Assembly: GCF_029227915.1 (NCBI RefSeq)
Contig: NC_079876.1
Coordinates: 14,138,001 to 14,198,000 of the forward strand
Reading direction: 5' to 3'
Length of the DNA: 60,000 nucleotides
Origin: Hydractinia symbiolongicarpus
Taxonomy: Eukaryota; Cnidaria; Hydrozoa; Anthoathecata; Hydractiniidae
Shown piece after piece: positions 57,392-60,000 of this stretch. The position numbers and the translations under genes are program-made. A model generated the notes under the pieces. That model was not told the DNA's origin and searched no databases. It worked only from the letters and a program-made list of their open reading frames with translations. Position 1 is the first letter of the stretch; each line of letters opens with the position of its first letter.

Positions 57392-60000
57392 CCCAAATGC
57401 TAAGGTTCCCATACGCTCACCTTTAAAAATTTTGAAGTTCTCAATTTCCGCCGCGCTGAGATTTTTTTTGACGGCAAGAATTGTCACGTGACTGAACAGC
57501 CTACTATTGGCCATGCTTTGAACGTGCTTATCAGACAGCAATATTAGGAAAGCATATGAAAAAACTGCTTATAAAATATGGCGGGTAATATTATGGAAGG
57601 CGGACAAAAGTAGTAAATTTGACACCCAATTAGATAACGATAATCCGTTCAATGCTAGGGCTATTCGCCGTCCGTCCAAGACTGTCACAAGAGAAAAAGA
57701 GCCCTGGGGACGAAGTTGGGTCACGTTGTTGCGTGTGGGTTTGCGCGTAGGGAGCATAGGAAAGTTTTCCAGAGTAGTAAAAATTTAAACTTTCGTATGT
57801 CTTGGTGAATAGCCGTGATTGGTGCACTTAAAAGTTAACCATGGTAGGCAACCTCGTCCCCAGGGACTTTTATCATTTTGACATCGGAGGCTGGTGGTGT
57901 TTAGCCGTAAAAAGCAAGCGATAACGGCTTTGACATAGGCAACAAACCCTGGGGGACGAGGATGCCATGGTAGGTTTGAACTACAAGTGTGATCGATACG
58001 ATATAGTGGTGGAAAAGGAAATTGCAAACCCTAATTGTATCGGGCCAATAGCTCAGTTGGCACTAAGACTAAATGCTGCTTGTCCGAATTCTGCTTGGTT
58101 CAGGTTTCTATTGCCATCAATAGATATCACCTCGACTACTGAAATTTATATAATGTGTACATTACATAATTTTTTTGTAGCCACGCGGATAAAAAAAGTC
58201 GGCAAAATTAATTGATACCGTTAATACGGCCGGCAACGTGCCCGCATAATGTCGTTGGTGTCCGCGTAAGTATAATATAAATACAACCTTCTCCCCAGGA
58301 CTTGTTTTTATAATTAAGTTAGACGGCCGTCGAAAATATAGAAAGTTTACCAAGTGCTAGGACAAATTGAATAATAATAAGAAGAACTACTAATTCTCTT
58401 CAATTATTACAAACAGTCATGATATTTTACAATAAAGAACTTGCATTTGTTTTTACATCTTTTAAACTCTTATGGACGTACGTTATGTGATTGTGAATGA
58501 TTGTCCATCACAACCAGGCAAAGACTCCCCCGGGAACGAGGTTGCAGAAAAACTATCACGCTTGGCCGGCAATCAATCTAAAGCGTAGTAGTTTTCCTAC
58601 AATGGATTATGACGGCCAATCGTGCATGGATTAGAAAACAACAACCCACAATGCTATTTTTCGAATCGAAGCAACCTGCACATGAGAGAAAAAAGCAAAT
58701 GACTGCAAAGAAGCTATTGTTTATTTTCGTTTAGTTTTGGAATCTTAAATTGCTATTTGGTAAAACTATAAGAGTAAAAATATGGACTTTGTAATTAAAA
58801 GGTATTCAGCAGCTATCACACAAGTACTTTTTTAACCTTTTTTAAAACAACTCCTTTCCTGACGGATCAAGGTTCAGTCACTAATCCCTCCATTTAGGAG
58901 ACTTTTAAGGGAAAATTACCTGATCGGAGTCTAATTTTCAAGAAAGGAATTTTATTGTACTCTTTTTGTGAACTAGCACATAATAAGGTTTTGCCAGTCA
59001 GCAAATTATGCTATTAAAGCTAGCATACGAATTTGGTGTTTGAAATATTTTGCTTTTAACAGTTTAAATAACCAATTTGCTGCCTATGTAGGATGCAATT
59101 GATGCTTAATTAGGAGTTAGTGCAGCCATATTAGGATGTGTAGTTTGTTTATATTGTGGCAGCGTAATTAAAAATTTTTCCCTGACTGTATATAGCTAGA
59201 TGACTTGCTATCTTAATAAATTTTTGTTTTTATGTTTTTGGCAGGCAAAATAAGACAATTCGATTGGCTAATAATTCTTTTTAGAAGATATGATGGTTAA
59301 AAAACTATTTGCCTGCTGGAAAAAAAGGAAACAAAGTTTATAGCAAGTCATCTATAGCTAGCTAGCTAGCTAAATTATTGGATTCAGGTTACCATACTTT
59401 CTAATCGTTCTAAAAAAGAAAGACGAGTTTCATTGTGATGTATGTTGTTTATAATTCCAAGACCTCGTAAGCAAATTGACAGGCAAAATCTAAAAACTTT
59501 TACCTAGACCATTCTATTCCAAACTTTTAGGTAGAGCCATCTTAATCTTGAAATTAAATTATAGCTTGTATGTAGTTTAAATTTAGAACATTGTCAGTGC
59601 AACAATGCTAGTAGCCACAGTGCAAAAGTTTTTAACCATTATGACTTTTTTCACTTAAGGTCTCCATTTTTTTTGCCTGTAAATTTTGTTAATTTTCCCT
59701 GCATTTGCAAGAATCCAGCCAGAGAAAATGTAAACATTGAAATTGTCTATTAGAAGCCAAACTTAAAGTTCTAATAATAATAATAATAATAATAAATATT
59801 TAAAGTGGCTAGCCCAGAAAATCACAAAAACCTATAGTTAGTGGATTGTTTCCACTGGGGGCCACTAGAACAAAAAAGAAACAAAAAATGATAAACCTTA
59901 GACTGCCTCAGCTCAATCAAACATAGTAACATTTATAATCTGTGAAAATTGAAAAGAAAAAGAATAAAAAACAAAAATTAAAAAGTTAAAAAGTGATCTC
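57392..60000. repeat. 2.6-kb duplicated segment, copy B (continues past window)
   Basis: Same orientation as copy A and nearly identical throughout. It contains the two MITEs and, from about 59774, the 3' UTR and tail of the minus-strand LINE. The window ends inside the LINE 3' UTR, so the coding part of the second LINE copy, and anything beyond it, cannot be seen. Confidence 0.95.

Overview
The window reads as an AT-rich, intron-containing invertebrate nuclear genome, most likely a cnidarian and possibly a hydrozoan. The support is two animal-type multi-exon genes with GT-AG introns, a DUF4806-type gene, Penelope-like and CR1-like retrotransposons, a tRNA-headed SINE, and many short elements with AACCTCGTCCCCAGG-type ends. 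The species call is inference. All exon models were read by eye from splice consensus, reading phase and recognisable protein motifs.

Layout. 1-18.7 kb is gene-poor: diverged minisatellites (1.8-3.0 and 8.0-8.5 kb), a tRNA-derived sequence whose halves lie in permuted order (3.81-3.88 kb), one orphan exon-like ORF (6.27 kb), a decayed Penelope-like element with RT and GIY-YIG (8.8-10.3 kb), and remnants of a Cys-rich gene and a HIRAN-like gene. 18.7-23.0 kb is a 30-bp satellite with higher-order structure; its very long ORFs are a by-product of the 30-bp period. 23.16-25.76 kb is a segment repeated almost identically at 57.39-60.0 kb. It ends inside a minus-strand LINE (25.5-28.0 kb) that keeps a 2A-like motif, a PHD finger and RT but has lost its endonuclease region.

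28.1-38.2 kb holds a complete plus-strand YTHDC1 (nuclear m6A reader) gene, modelled as 16 exons and 805 codons. Its introns carry several MITEs, a SINE and a perfect hairpin. 38.2-46.4 kb is AT-rich DNA with MITEs, a 38-bp tandem repeat, a 25-bp perfect hairpin and an AGACGTCTTTT-rich foldback element. 46.5-47.9 kb is a minus-strand DUF4806 gene. 47.9-52.04 kb is a plus-strand MAP3K1/MEKK1-type kinase gene of which only the UIM-like and kinase part is visible. 52-57.4 kb has a second SINE copy, an inverted repeat, a tandem repeat of about 165 bp and a decayed coiled-coil ORF.

The genes do not form an operon or pathway. YTHDC1 (RNA methylation reading and splicing) and MAP3K1 (stress MAPK signalling) are neighbours only by position. 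The strongest second-look items are the permuted tRNA-like sequence, the near-identical 2.6-kb duplication, the higher-order satellite and the 2A-bearing deletion derivative of a LINE.
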